Source: Calliopum simillimum
Lineage: Eukaryota > Arthropoda > Insecta > Diptera > Lauxaniidae
Assembly (NCBI GenBank): GCA_951812925.1
Contig: OX638370.1
Coordinates: 33,351,948 to 33,415,947, forward strand
Length of the DNA: 64,000 nt
Direction: 5' to 3'
The translations under genes and the position numbers were made by a program. The number at the start of each line of letters is the position of its first letter. Positions within the stretch are counted from its first letter, which is position 1. Below the pieces are notes generated by a model, which was not told the DNA's origin, did not search any database, and saw only the letters and a program-made list of their open reading frames with translations. Shown one piece after another: positions 10,056-21,627 of this stretch.

Positions 10056-10866
10056 ATTATACCCTACACTCAGGTATATTCACTTTATCCTTCAGTTTTT
10101 AACGCAGAGAAGGAGGCATGACAGGCAAAAAAAAAGTATTAATATTCTTGATCAGCGTCACCTCCTGAGTCGATTAGGCCATGTCCGTCTGTCTGGCTGG
10201 CAGGCAGTCTGTCTGTGAAGATAATTTTTACGTGAAAACTACTATAAGCAGGACAATTTGATGAAATTTAGTACAGTGTCTTAGCTCGAGGGATTGAACA
10301 TGACCGAAATCGGTCAAAGGCCACGCGTACCGTCCACACAAAATTTATGTTCGCACTAATGCAAGCTCTGAGCAAAAAGTAAGCAAAACTAAGCGAAGTA
10401 GGACTAGAGGGCGTGGCACCTCCCATATAAGCAAATAGTTCAAAATGCTATATTGAAAGTGTTTTTTGAGATAACCCAACCAAATTTTACTCAAGCACGA
10501 AAAATATTAATTGCAAGCTCTGAGCAAAAAAGGAAGCAAAGTCGGACAAGGCCGCGTGCACCTCCCATATAAGCAAAAGTTTCAAAATGCTATACTGAAA
10601 GTGTTTTTTGAGATAGTCCAACCAAATTTCACTCAAACACTAAAATATTAATTACAAGCCTTGAGAAAAACTAGGCGAATTTGAATTAGTGGGCGTGGCA
10701 CCTCCCAAAAAAGCAAAAGTTTCAAAATGTTATACTGGAAGTGTTTTTTGAGATAATCCAACCAAATTTCTCTCAAACATTCAGAACAGCAAACGCAGGC
10801 TCTACGCAAAATCTATGTTAACTCGAAGAAGAGGGTGTGGCAATTCCGATATAAGAAAATGCTATG
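10056..10866 (+). mobile_element. Helitron/DINE-like element, copy 2, 3' truncated
   Basis: Starts at TATACCCTACACTCAGG, contains the family landmarks GATCAGCGTCACCTCCTGAG, CCATGTCCGTCTGTCTGGC, and four or five tandem sub-units GGGCGTGGCACCTCCCATAT followed by AAGCAAAAGTTTCAAAATGC. The terminal GGCCAGGCC hairpin and CTAGT end are missing, so it is truncated near 10866. Confidence 0.6.
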
Positions 10867-10869
10867 GGT

Positions 10870-13490
10870 AATTCCATGGTAACTCGCATTACAAATAGGA
10901 AATTTTTTAAGAGTTCAACGAAGCTTTTGAGGCTCATCTTCTAGACTTACTAAATAAATTGGATTCTTAATGAACACAAGACATTGTTCTTGTTACAGAT
11001 TAGTTTAAATTTTCAGTGATAACTTAATATTTAACCAGTAAAATAGTAAATTGTACTGATAAATCGCGTTACCATTTTTGGACAACATGTTCAGAGAATA
11101 AATTTCCTTTGGAAGTTTCTGCGAATGCAGAAATTATTGAAATTCTGAAAGAGCACATCGAAATCTATAAAATGACTCATTTGTAAAAATCCCGCAAAAC
11201 TTTCCAGGTAAAACTACTACTAGGTTAATTAATTTTAAATTTTTCCCAATATTCCACAAATTTTTGATGTTCTAAAACCCCCAAATTATAAACATAAAAA
11301 AGCCCCCTTGCTCAAAGTTAACAAAAATTTGTCAGACTTAACTTAAAATATGCTTTAAAAATTAAAAATAAATTTCTTAAATTTTATTGCTACCTAATTT
11401 TTCTCAAACATTAAGTTCCCCCTCAAATACTTAAACTAATAAATACCAGCACACATACATACGTACTCAACTACAAGTGTAGGCAATTTATCTTCATAAA
11501 CAGCACTAATGCAAGGTTAATAATAAGTAACTTCGTTAGGCCCATAACTTCAGCTAACATGATCGGCTTATTGTCAGCTCAAAGTTAAAGGTTCCAAAGC
11601 AAATCTTCAAATTTATGTGAATGTTGGTTGGTTGGTTGGCTGTTGGCTTGGGAAGTTGCCAATAAGACAGTCACTTTGTTCTTCATTTTACTGCCTCTAC
11701 ATTAATTCCATGATTGTTTTGTGTTTTGGGGGGAAATTTTCCAAATTCTTATTAATTTCTTAAAGGCATTAAGTTGTAACAAGGATTATTATGTATCACT
11801 AGTATGTACATACTTACATATGTGAGCGAGTATAAAATTAAAACTAAAACTTGAGTAAAGTGCAACTTGTGCTTAGATGATTAAGGCGGAAAATCCGCTT
11901 AATGTTATTAACATAATTCATAGAGAAAATTCATATGAAATCATGCTAAGTATCTTAATATTGAAGTTGAGTAAAAGAAAGTTTTATGAATATGTTGATT
12001 GAGTGACAAATTATATGCAAATGGATGTTTTTGCTGTTGAGGAAAGCTAAAAATCAACTTAATATAAATGCTTTGTCAAAACTAATATTTCAAGTTGGTA
12101 AGAGCAATTTCAATTAATTTGCCTAAGTAATATTTTTGTTTAAAAAACTTGGAATGAGCTCTTTGATAAATTGTTTTTATTTAGCACACATTTCAATTGG
12201 TGCTGTATATAAAGTTCATGTAGTTTTTAGGGTGCTTCATCCTTTTTTTTTCTTCTTGTTGTGTGCTGTTTTTTGGTGGCAGCTTTGATCGCTCTTCTAA
12301 CCAACTCATTTTGCAGTATTTTATTATATGTATTTTCTTTTTCATTTCAGGTAATTTTTTCTTTTGTCAAATCTCAGAAACTTTAATAGTGGTGAAGCTG
12401 AGGTTGACGAAAAAGGTCATGAGTTACACTTGGCATAGTCTCTTAAACTATGACAGAGTCTCATGTTAAGCCGAATCACAGCCCGAGTTGCCAATTCTAT
12501 TAATGATTAAAGTAAGTACAAGATGGTTCCGATTGCACTCGTATGCAATTGACATGCTCTTAAGAGTTGTCCAGTTTAGTCTTGGGTTCAATTTTGTTTT
12601 AACAGTTTAACAAAATATGGAACGATTTGCTAGATAAGACCGAAAATGGTATAATTTTTCGACATTTTTGTGATTTTGGGGTCCCAGTTGCAAATTTTTC
12701 GGAAAAGTTTGTGGAACACTTTTTTTTTAAGGCAATAGCTGAAACCTTGTCAAAGACAAAAAACAAAATCTCGAATGATTCAAGAGATACAGCTGAAAAA
12801 GCTTTGAAAAAACCAATTTGAACCCAATTTTTAAAGAGCTTTAAAATCCGAACTGGTCCCAAACTGTCAAAATCCAAAAATTGTTTTGCTAGGAATATTA
12901 TGAACTTACAGAAACAGCAATCAGAAAGTTGTTTGAATTCGATGACCCTAAAAATGCTGCTCAGTGTTATTAACGATTACACTTTTAGATTTTTTGAAAA
13001 AAACTTTAGCTTATTTGACAAATTTTAAGACTATTTTTAGAATGGGCAAACGATGGGATCTATTTTTTTTTTTAAATTTTTTAACTAACAAAAGAGTGAG
13101 TGAAAGAGCACTAAAATATTCCTCGTTGCCGAGAGAGGGTAAAAATGTTTTACAATACCTCTCCAACATTTCTCTTAAATATACTACCATTTGTCCACCC
13201 CTTAAAGGGGATCCCCTAGAAAAATATCATAAAAATTCCTGATTGCCGGGAGAGGAAAAAAATGTTTATAAAGGAGTGAGATCGAAAAATATTAACATAT
13301 CGCGATCTTAGAACAACAGGGTTCTAACTGACATTTTTTGTTAAATTGAGTTATATATTGCTTCGTACTAAATAGACCAAGCTCTTTCGATTACCGCTAC
13401 TCAAATATTTCTATCTCGTATGGTTTCTGAGATAAATAATGAAATTGAGATGCACAAGGTTCTATCTACACATATTCAAATTAAAATTAA
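10870..13490. other. AT-rich intergenic DNA without recognised genes
   Basis: Contains a short (GGTT)n run near 11626 and many homopolymer A/T runs. The short frames near 12263 and 12627 show no domain or composition suggesting real exons. Nothing further is supported. Confidence 0.35.
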
Positions 13491-13494
13491 TTTC

Positions 13495-14134
13495 ACAAAG
13501 TTCTAACTGCCAGAGAGAACTTTGTGTTTGTGTAAGAGAGCAGGCAAATTAGAAAAAATCATGTAATTTTGTTAAACAAGCCCCGATTTTGAGCCGACAT
13601 GGCTCATTTTGCTAGTAATTGGACTTAGAAAAAACTAGCAGTTTTTAAAAAAGGTCGAAAAAAGGTTTTGGAAAATTGAAGAAATCGAACCGACGATAGT
13701 AATTTTTGATATAATTGGCAACGCTTAATCCGAATCTGGCATCATAAATGTTTAAAAAATGATCAAAAACACGATTTTTGAGGTTGTTTAGAAGACGCAC
13801 AAAATTGTTTTTCTCTTTTCTAGTGAATGAAACATTAAGTACTGCTCTACTTCTTCAAAATGAGATGCAAACTGTTGTGTGATTTTTATTTAAAAAGTTA
13901 TACTCGATTTAAATGATACATGAAAGTATGTCAATTTTTCGAAAACCGTTTTTCGACCATTTTTCAAAAGCTGTATAAATCTTAAGTGTTGGTTTTTTCC
14001 TAGTCCAATAACTAACAAAATGAGCCATGTGGGCTCAAAATCGGGGCTTGTTGAACAAAATTACATAATTTTTTCTGATTTGCCTGCTCTCTTACAGAAA
14101 CACAAAGTTCTATCTGGCAGTTAGAACTTTGTTG
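13495..14134. mobile_element. Foldback/MITE-like element with about 170-bp inverted arms
   Basis: The left arm begins ACAAAGTTCTAACTGCCAG and contains GAGAGCAGGCAAATTAGAAA, AAGCCCCGATTTTGAGCC and ACATGGCTCATTTTGCTAG. The right arm shows the reverse complements CAAAATGAGCCATG, GGGCTCAAAATCGGGGCTTG, TTTGCCTGCTCTC and CTGGCAGTTAGAACTTTGT. Arms run about 13495-13650 and 13980-14134 with roughly 330 bp between. No transposase is present. Confidence 0.65.
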
Positions 14135-14349
14135 GCCAATTTCAAGTACCTTATCGTTTAGCAACAAAGTTCTATCGATTTTTTTAAACTTAAATTCCTT
14201 ATTAACTAGGCAATGTATTTTAATTATTTTAGTATCAATGAAATCCTCGCGGCAATCAAATGCTTGTAATATTAATAACATTGTGATTAAAATCAATTCA
14301 TAAAAGTTTTACGACACGAAATATTCAAACATAGATTTCTCGAAAGTGA

Positions 14350-15556
14350 TGTGAATGCAGTCAAAAATTTTTAAACGGTTGATCTTAGAGTTTTAATTTT
14401 TGTTTTTTATTTAATTGATAATATTTTACAAATTACAGAAAATATAAATGTTAAAGTACTAATCACTATTTATGAACTCGTGGACCTTTTTTGGTGAGCC
14501 TTCCATTAGAGATTTGATAGTTGTTTCAGACACCTTTTTGGAACAGTTTGCCCATCTCCTTTTAAAATCTTCGATATTTTGGGACACCTTTTTTGTGCTC
14601 TTTAAGTTTCTTTTCACAAGAGCCCAATATCTCTCCACTGGTCTTAGCTCCGGACAATTTGGAGGATTGGCCTCTCTTGGTACAAAAACTATGTTATTAC
14701 TTTGGTACCACTCCAGAGCTTTCCTGCCGAAGCGACATGATGCCAAATCGGACCAAAAATATGTGGACACATTGTGCTCTTTTATGAAAGGAAGAAGAGC
14801 CCTCTGTAACAAATGACTTGCTTCTATTGCCGCAACTGCATATAGCTTGCGATACTAGGAATTTTTTAGGAAATTTTGTCTGCTTTTGGATTTTAAATTG
14901 TTTTTCGACATTTTCTCGAGCATAAGCAACATAAAAATTTTGACCCGGAAGCTGCGTAAAATCTGCCAGTACATACGTTTCGTCGTCCATTCTACAACAT
15001 GAATATTTTTGTATGAATTTTGATTTTAATTTCCGAGCCCTACTTTCGGCGTCTAAATTTTTTGCAGCATTCCTGTCTGGAACATTTTGGACTTTGTATG
15101 TTTTCAAACATTTTAACTTTTCGCACCAAATAGTCAGAGCACTGGGCTAACCGGGCAGCTTTTCTGGCAGATGTGTTTGGAGATCTTTTCAATAATCTTT
15201 CAATATTCTTGGCTTTCCCAATATCATGTGGTCCTTGTTTACTTCCCGAACCAGGTTTCCTATCGATGGTCAAATTCTCCTGAAACTGTTTGACGGCAGA
15301 CCTTCAATTCTTTGGCCAATTTTTTGTTGGACCAATTTGGATGTTTTTTGAAAATTTTTAATAATTTTATGACGTACTTCTTTTTCTTCACTCATTTTTA
15401 TCAAACTCACAATAAATCAACATTTTTGTTAAAAAAAATAATAACTGACATATTTTTCAAAGATAACTAGATCAAAGAAATTTTAAAATTTCACACCCAA
15501 AAAAAATTACTACGTAAAACGTGTGTTAAGAGTTTTTCAATCTGATTCACGCCTGT
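14350..15556 (-). mobile_element. Tc1/mariner-like transposon relic with imperfect terminal repeats
   Basis: A broken transposase (see next entry) is bracketed by related inward-reading ends: TGTGAATGCAGTCAAAAATT on the plus strand at about 14350 and CGTGAATCAGATTGAAAAAC on the minus strand ending at about 15553. The total of about 1.2 kb fits a single-gene Tc1/mariner-type element. Boundaries are inferred from this partial match. Confidence 0.5.
14459..15396 (-). pseudogene. Frameshifted Tc1/mariner-like DDE transposase
   Basis: Pieces in different minus-strand frames form one protein in order: MSEEKEVRHKIIKNFQK from about 15396; HPNWSNKKLAKELKVCRQTV as a helix-turn-helix in the shifted frame; KRSPNTSARKAARLAQCSDY; KMDDETYV-like MDDETYVLADF with the first catalytic D (about 14975); WSDLAS with the second D; and NCPELRPVERYWALVKRNLK with the final acidic residue, followed by a C-terminal tail ending at 14462. 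By hand count 32 residues separate the second D from the E in NCPEL. At least three frame changes and a deletion between KKFL and the LPFIKEHN block make it inactive. Similar proteins are known as uncharacterised transposase-like copies in flies. Confidence 0.75.
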
Positions 15557-15559
15557 CCT

Positions 15560-16430
15560 GTGGGTGATTTGAATAAAATTTTAGAGTACCCCATTTTTTT
15601 TACGGAATTCTGTTTTCAATAAAAAATTTCAAAATCCTTAGAGCACTTCGGAAATGATCGGCTAACGAACGATTTCCATGTTGCTTTAGCCGAAGCAAAT
15701 AACGATAATTCTGAAAAATAGTTCCAAATGAATTTTTTTTTTTACAGAATTGTATTCACTAATGCATAAGAACTAACGTGTGAAAAGGACATTGCAAAAA
15801 CGTATGCCCGAAAAAATTATTCAAGTTCAAAAGTTGCGAAAATAAATTTTTTTCAATTATTTCGCTTACGGCTGCAATTACGAACAAATAGTGGTCGACA
15901 GATATTTACTGAGTCAACAGTTGTTTAGCTTCAATAATTTACTATGAAAAAGCCGCACCAATTTTTTTCTATTACTCATGGTTTAGGAGGTATGTCATTA
16001 TTTAACAAATAATTATTAAAAGTGAATCCGTTTTGAATTCGTTTTTGATGTAAATTACGGGTTTGAAACAGATCCATAAAAGTAAAAAAAACGATCCGCT
16101 TTTTTTTGTGAATTTCTCCTGCAAACGTATCAGTAACGGATCCGTAACAGATTCCTTAACAGATAAAAAATACGAGAATATGAACCCGTTACGGGTCAGT
16201 TTGGCACACTGGGATCGCATGATTTAGCCGACTATAGGCGGAGTAATGAGTATTTCAAAACACTTATTAATATCGTTTTTGCAGCTTTTCAGTTTTTTTA
16301 AAAATTTATACCTTTGAAACGATTTGATAAAAAAAATTTAAAAAATCGTGAATGCTAGCCTCAACTAGTACCTACTATAGCAAAAAAACTTTTTAAAAAA
16401 ATCTTAGATGCAAAAGCCAAATGGTATCCG
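15560..16430. other. AT-rich intergenic DNA without recognised genes
   Basis: No coding signal. A short run of repeated GATCCGTTAC/AACGGATC words around 16020-16200 (ATCCGTTTTG, CGATCCGC, AACGGATCCGTAACAG) suggests a small repeated motif but no boundary is clear. Confidence 0.35.
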
Positions 16431-16444
16431 GTAACGTATTTAAT

Positions 16445-16590
16445 GCCCCATACATATTTTCCTGCAACTCTTAGGAGGAGGAGCATAGGGCCAAAATGAA
16501 AAACGTCTCCATTTGTTATGATCCTTTGCGATAACTTTTATCTCTTGTCATGACTTTCCCGATTCTTGGGTTTCCTTATCCAGCGACTTT
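16445..16590 (-). mobile_element. 3' end fragment of a non-LTR retrotransposon
   Basis: On the minus strand the segment reads AATCGGGAAAGTCATGACAA, then GGATCATAACAAATGGAGAC and TTTGGCCCTATGCTCCTCC. It matches the fragment at 26630-26730 (AATCGGGAAAATCGTGGCAA, AAATGGAGAGATTTCATATT, TTGGCCCTATGCTCCTCC). In translation the shared part is of the type R-x-W-R-D-F-x-x-A-L-C-S, the usual C-terminus of many fly non-LTR polymerases. Strongly 5' truncated. Confidence 0.5.
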
Positions 16591-17340
16591 TTTAGGTAGT
16601 TCTTGTTTTACCACATTACATTACTGCCTAGTGGATTCCACCAAAGGGTCTGGTAGCAGACCATGCTGTGTGGTTTCCGAAGAGTATGACCTATCCATCA
16701 CTGAAATCCAGAAAGTCCTGCATTTTGGAAATTTTTCCCAACTGTAAAATTATGAAAACAATCATGTCGTCTGAAAGTCATAATGAAATCGTACAATGAA
16801 CGTTTTCATAGAACATCTTAGCCCATTGGCCATTATTAAGATGTGTCTTTTTGATCTTTTTCCCAAAAAACTCGATATTAATGGTTTAAAGTGTAACACA
16901 AAAATTTTCTACAAAAATTTTCAATATAAGATATATCTAAAATTTAAAAGTTATGTGCTAAAAATATTGTTTATTTGAAACACCCTAACATATGTATAAC
17001 TTTCATGTAAGTACGAATGATTTGTATGGGGATAAATAATAAAAAACTTATTATCTAATAATCATGCGAAATTATGTAAATTAAACTTTTTTGTATAAGT
17101 ACTTGTAATATGCCTTTTTTTGTTTTTTGTTCTTCTGGCAATTTCGCTATTCAATAAAAAGGATTAACAAATGAAGTGTTGGGTTGATTAAGGATTAACA
17201 TTTTGTTCTTAATTAATGTAATTATGGCTATTATTATTAAACGAAATTTTTGCCTTTTAGACAAATTGAATTTAGTCGCTTTATGTCTGGTTTAGTTCAG
17301 TTTTACCAAAAAAGTCAGCATTGAAGTATAGAATTTTAAA

Positions 17341-19259
17341 ATGAATATTACTGCAAACATTGATGGCCGTCTGAAAAATCAATACTTTTACAAACAAACT
17401 TTGAGAATAACTTATATTTTAGCGCAAATAATGGGATTTGTAGACTTTCAATATGACAGAATTGCCGCGATGTCAAAGGATTCGACCAAATATCAACGTT
17501 ATAGGAAAAAACATCAAAAGAAGTATCATTCAAAAACATGTCAGCAACATTACGCTAATCTCTTATTAAATCTTATCTACTTTATTTCGATATACCTCAT
17601 GATATTGGTGCAATATGTGCTCTACAAATTAATATATAACGTTGAAGGTAAACCACTAAGAGCACAAGAAATGCTGTTGGCACAATCGATATGCACCGTC
17701 ATACTTGGAACCATTATTGCAATATGTAGGGTGTTAAAAAATTGCCGCGACAACTTAAGGGAACTTATATTGGATTATTTGAGTGTCACACATGCGATTA
17801 AGTCAATTTGCTACAATAAACCAATTTTGGGTAAAAATTATACGATATTGATTTGGTTCCGTTGGTGCGTCTTCCTGCTGACCTTTGTATCATCACAAAT
17901 AATGTATTTAGCATATGAGCCAATGGGTCAGCCATTGATAATTGCATATATATTGTTCTATGAAATATGCTATCATGCGCTGTTATTGCATTTCATTACA
18001 ATGATAAAATTTTATGAAAATTTTAATGAATTTCTCAGCAAATTGAATGTACATTTGCTGCACGTGGAAGTGCGTAAATTTCCCAAGGATCTTACGCGTG
18101 CTGAGCAATCGTTGCAGTTTATTTTGGCAAAATGTTCCCGATTATCGGCCACTTTTTTATTATGCGTCTGCAGTCGTATGTTTCTTAGTTGTTGCGAACT
18201 ATATGATGCCTTAAAATGCTGCCTATTCAATAGAAACGTACAAATTTCAAACGAAATTATTACGCTCTGCATGAGTTTGCCATGGTTGTTATTGCAATCT
18301 CTGGAAATCATAAGTTTATCCCACATGGCAGATACAGTACATTTGAGACAGCGTTATTTTAATCAACACTTATTCACGATATTACTAGGTTTGTCGGAAT
18401 TGAAGTTTTTGCAAAATTTTAAACATAAAAATCGTGTCAAATATTTGGAAAGAGAGGTAAGTTTTAGCACATTTTTTTTTTAATGGGTAGTTTAAGATTA
18501 CTTTCATATTAATTTTCTGCATAGAGTCCGAATCAGAGCTCAGAATTGGCCCGTTATGTTAGGACTCGGAGATACTTAAGGTTATGTATTCGAAAAATAA
18601 CAATTTCGGGCACTTTTGAGCTTGGACACAGGCTGCAAGAAATGTTTTTAATTATTAAAACCTATTAGCACCTAGTAGAGCTATTTTTCTTCAGAATAAA
18701 CTTTCGAAGTGGACATTTCAAGATATAACGAACCAGACTTTTGATTTAATGATGTCATCAGAAAATGGCCATAACTTTGAAAAAAAAGAAACATTGTGTG
18801 GCACCAATCAAGAGCTTATTTTGGGGGTTAAGAGTAGTTCTACATGATACAAAAGGTATTAAAAGTTACGAAAATTTATTGAGTTTTTGTCATTTTTATC
18901 ATAAACATAACCTCAAACATCGCAAAATTTTTACATGTTGGGTGAATATTCGGATTCTGCTTCAGAGATAACCCTTAGCTACCCACCAATAAAACCTTGC
19001 AGTTCTATGTAATCTCACCTTTTTTCATTTATTTCAGTTTGAGCTATCAATTCTGCTGTCAAAGGTTAATCGCACAACCCTTTCCGCACATGGACTCTTT
19101 GCGTTTACGAGCTCATCATTTTTGACATTCTGCAGTGCTCTCATCATATTTACGGTGCCATTTTGGCAGTTTTTTCTTGATATGAATGAAGGTCGGAAAT
19201 GCAGTCATAGTTTTATAACTTTTACAGCTTTTACAAAAGTAGTTTATGGCATAAAATAG
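17341..19259 (+). CDS. Gustatory receptor, two exons (17341-18456 joined to 19038-19259)
   Basis: Exon 1 gives 372 residues and ends GAG before a GTAAGT donor (18457); exon 2 starts after a TTTATTTCAG acceptor and gives 73 residues to TAG, phase 0, total 445 aa. The splice is supported because exon 2 (FELSILLSKVNRTTLSAHGL) continues the typical receptor C-terminus. Hydrophobic segments lie near residues 72-95, 112-131, 168-191, 197-221, 269-288, 308-326 and in exon 2, giving seven passes. Family landmarks are the YENFNEFLSKLN stretch, SAHGLFAF, and IFTVPFWQF, a variant of the TYhhhhhQF signature. Such proteins are tastant-gated channel subunits in gustatory neurons. The unspliced frame would stop at 18483 and lack the signature. 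Subfamily is not determined. The upstream initiator-like TTCAGTTTT lies near 17297; no TATA box is seen. Confidence 0.88.
18457..19037 (+). other. Phase-0 intron of the gustatory receptor gene
   Basis: A 581-bp AT-rich intron with consensus GTAAGT donor and TTTATTTCAG acceptor. Insect gustatory receptor genes characteristically carry phase-0 introns just before the exon encoding the last transmembrane helix, which is where this one falls. Confidence 0.8.
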
Positions 19260-19264
19260 CTATT

Positions 19265-20040
19265 GGTAAAAATACTTTGTTCTAATGATAATGCTTTTCG
19301 AAATATTCAGATTAAAGGCCTGCACAAGGCATCTTCAAATATTACGTACTGGTTTTAATTCGCACATTTTATACCGAACTGAAGTATTTGATCCAAAAAA
19401 TGCAAGACTTAAATCTGTCAAAAAAAAAAAAAAAAAACAACCTGAAAAATACTTCAGGCTACTTTTATACAAACAAATACTTTACGACAGTGTAAAACGT
19501 GCGGATAAAAAAACTAAAATAAATTTATGATATGGTAACATTTGCAAGTTGAAACGCATTGGTAACCAGAATTGTAGTAGCTTTCATATATTTTCGCGAG
19601 AGAGAGAGAGCGTAAAAATTTTTTCTTAATAAAAGAGGCACAAGAAGAGAGCGTTAAGTGTCATTTTGTAGTGTACACAACTACTACACAACTAGCGTAC
19701 AACTACTGTATATGCACTGAACTAAACTGAGCTGAAGAAATTCAAGCAAGACATTCCCTTGCAGTATTTGTTTTTCTTGTTTCATATCCCAGTTCTGTCA
19801 AGATACTTGCACGCGACACTGAAGAAATATTTTAATAATAAGAAGTGGGTAAAGGACATAACTATGCTATGTGATCATACAATATGTTGGGTTCCCGTAC
19901 AAAACAAATTTTTTGGCATTAAACATGCTGAAGAAAGTGCTAGGATAGTGTTTTTAACTCAAAGAATTTCTGAAATTATATAATGAAACCACTTGTATAA
20001 ATTAAAACTAACATTGGCTCTTAATGTATTTTGTAGGCTA
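19265..20040. other. Intergenic DNA downstream of the receptor gene
   Basis: AATAAA occurs within ACTAAAATAAATTTATG near 19520 and could serve the receptor transcript. A GAGAGAGAGAG tract lies near 19600. The short frames at 19285 and 19759 have no recognisable features. Confidence 0.35.
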
Positions 20041-20049
20041 TTTTTAGAT

Positions 20050-20450
20050 GGTCAAACTTAAAAACTGTTCTATGTCTTGGGCCACTTTATGACACTAATA
20101 GAACAAGTAAAATTAGTATTTTAATTGATGTCATTACAAGGCACACACGCCTCAAGATTGGAGCTCTCTGACGTAGGATAGCATTGTAGATGTTGTAAAG
20201 AACCTAACGTCGGAGGGTCCATTTTTAATTTTTTTTGTGAATGCCCAGCGCTAGCTAACCGACGCTACAAGGTTTTCGAAAGTCATTCCTTCGACTTCCC
20301 TGAAGATATCGCATAGAAGTGTCTCAAATCTATTTTGGAATAAAAAAAGTTCGAAATGGTTCTTAAAGGTTGACAACGAAGTCATTATTCGGTTATACAA
20401 TGGGCTCAACTGCGGCCTAAGCTTTGATGATATCTGTCATCTCCCGAGCC
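20050..20450 (+). pseudogene. Non-LTR retrotransposon C-terminal relic
   Basis: In translation the segment gives HASRLELSDVG, then HCRCCK (about 20192) and CECPALANRRYKV (about 20237) followed by SFDFPEDIA. This is the cysteine-rich C-terminal pattern C-x2-C...E/C-H-x-C-P-A-L-x3-R common in fly non-LTR polymerases after the RNase H domain. Stops interrupt it, so it is dead. It runs directly into the CCTAA array. Confidence 0.6.
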
Positions 20451-20452
20451 TA

Positions 20453-20653
20453 ACCTAACCTAATATAATCCAACCTAACCTAACCAAACCTAACCGAACT
20501 TTACCTAACATAACCTAACCTAACCTAACCTAACCTAACCTAACCTAACCTAACCTAACCTAACCTAACCTAACCTAACCTAACCTAACCTAACCTAACC
20601 TAACCTAACCTAACCTAACCTAACCTAACCTAACCTAACCTAAACTAACCTAA
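20453..20653 (+). repeat. (CCTAA)n array, TTAGG-type pentanucleotide on the minus strand
   Basis: About 40 units, imperfect for the first 60 bp and then perfect until AAACTAACC at the right end. TTAGG is the ancestral insect telomere repeat but is not the telomere sequence of Diptera. It lies at the 3' end of a non-LTR relic and is best read as that element's expanded 3' tail. Confidence 0.9.
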
Positions 20654-20681
20654 AAGAATAGTTATTTAAATGTGTTTATTA

Positions 20682-21625
20682 GGGTGACGCTTAATAAGGG
20701 TCAAAAAAAATTTTAACCGGGCCACCCTTGTAAATGACTGAGAATAGTTAAAAAAAAAATCAGGAAAATACTGATAGCTCGAAAAAATCATTTTAAGGCG
20801 TGCCTCACAGCCTCTCTTTTTTCCCATTTCAATAAAATGGGGAAAATAACAGTCTTTTTTTTCCTACTGGAATAATTCATCAATGAAAACTATAAAACCT
20901 TGATAAATTTATAGGTCGATATATGTTGTTTCAAGAAAAAATTATGTTCGACCTCTATCTTATCCTGCGTTTACGATGAAGGAGATAATTAACGTGATTT
21001 TGAGTCATTTAATCGCTTTTTGAGGGTAAATTCATCGCCTGGAACAGTTTTCATGATCTGTTGGACATTCCTACGGTTGTCAAAGTTTTTGGGGTCGCTG
21101 ATTACGATTCTGATGTCAGAATTAAAAAATTTAAAATGGCGGATCCAAAATGGCGACCTCTTGTCTCGAATTTTGCAAATTTTTTAATTCTGACATCAGA
21201 ATCGTAGTTAGCGACCCCAAAAACTTTGACAACCGTAGGAATGTCCAACAGATCATGAAAACTGTTCCAGGCGATGAATTTACCCTCAAAAAGCGATTAA
21301 ATGACTCAAAATCACGTTAATTATCTCCTTCATCGTAAACGCAGGATAAGATAGAGGTCGAACATAATTTTTTCTTGAAACAACATATATCGACCTATAA
21401 ATTTATCAAGGTTTTATAGTTTTCATTGATGAATTATTCCAGTAGGAAAAAAAAGACTGTTATTTTCCCCATTTTATTGAAATGGGAAAAAAGAGAGGCT
21501 GTGAGGCACTCCTTAAAATGATTTTTTCGAGCTATCAGTATTTTTCTGATTTTTTTTAACTATTCTCAGTCATTTACAAGGGTGGCCCGGTTAAAATTTT
21601 TTTTGACTCTTATTAAGCGTCACCC
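20682..21625. mobile_element. Giant inverted-repeat element A (about 450-bp arms)
   Basis: The element begins GGGTGACGCTTAATAAGGG and ends with the reverse complement CTTATTAAGCGTCACCC. Pairing continues almost perfectly through the arms to about 21133 and from about 21177, leaving a loop of about 43 bp with two AAAATGGCG words. TA flanks both ends (20680-20681 and 21626-21627), as for Tc1/mariner-type insertion. There is no open reading frame, so it is non-autonomous. If transcribed it would fold into one long hairpin. Confidence 0.85.
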
Positions 21626-21627
21626 TA

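Noticed and set aside
20453..20653. Interstitial telomere remnant or chromosome fusion point
   Set aside because: Diptera do not use TTAGG telomeres, and the array is attached to the 3' end of a non-LTR relic, with a second similar case at 34.7 kb.
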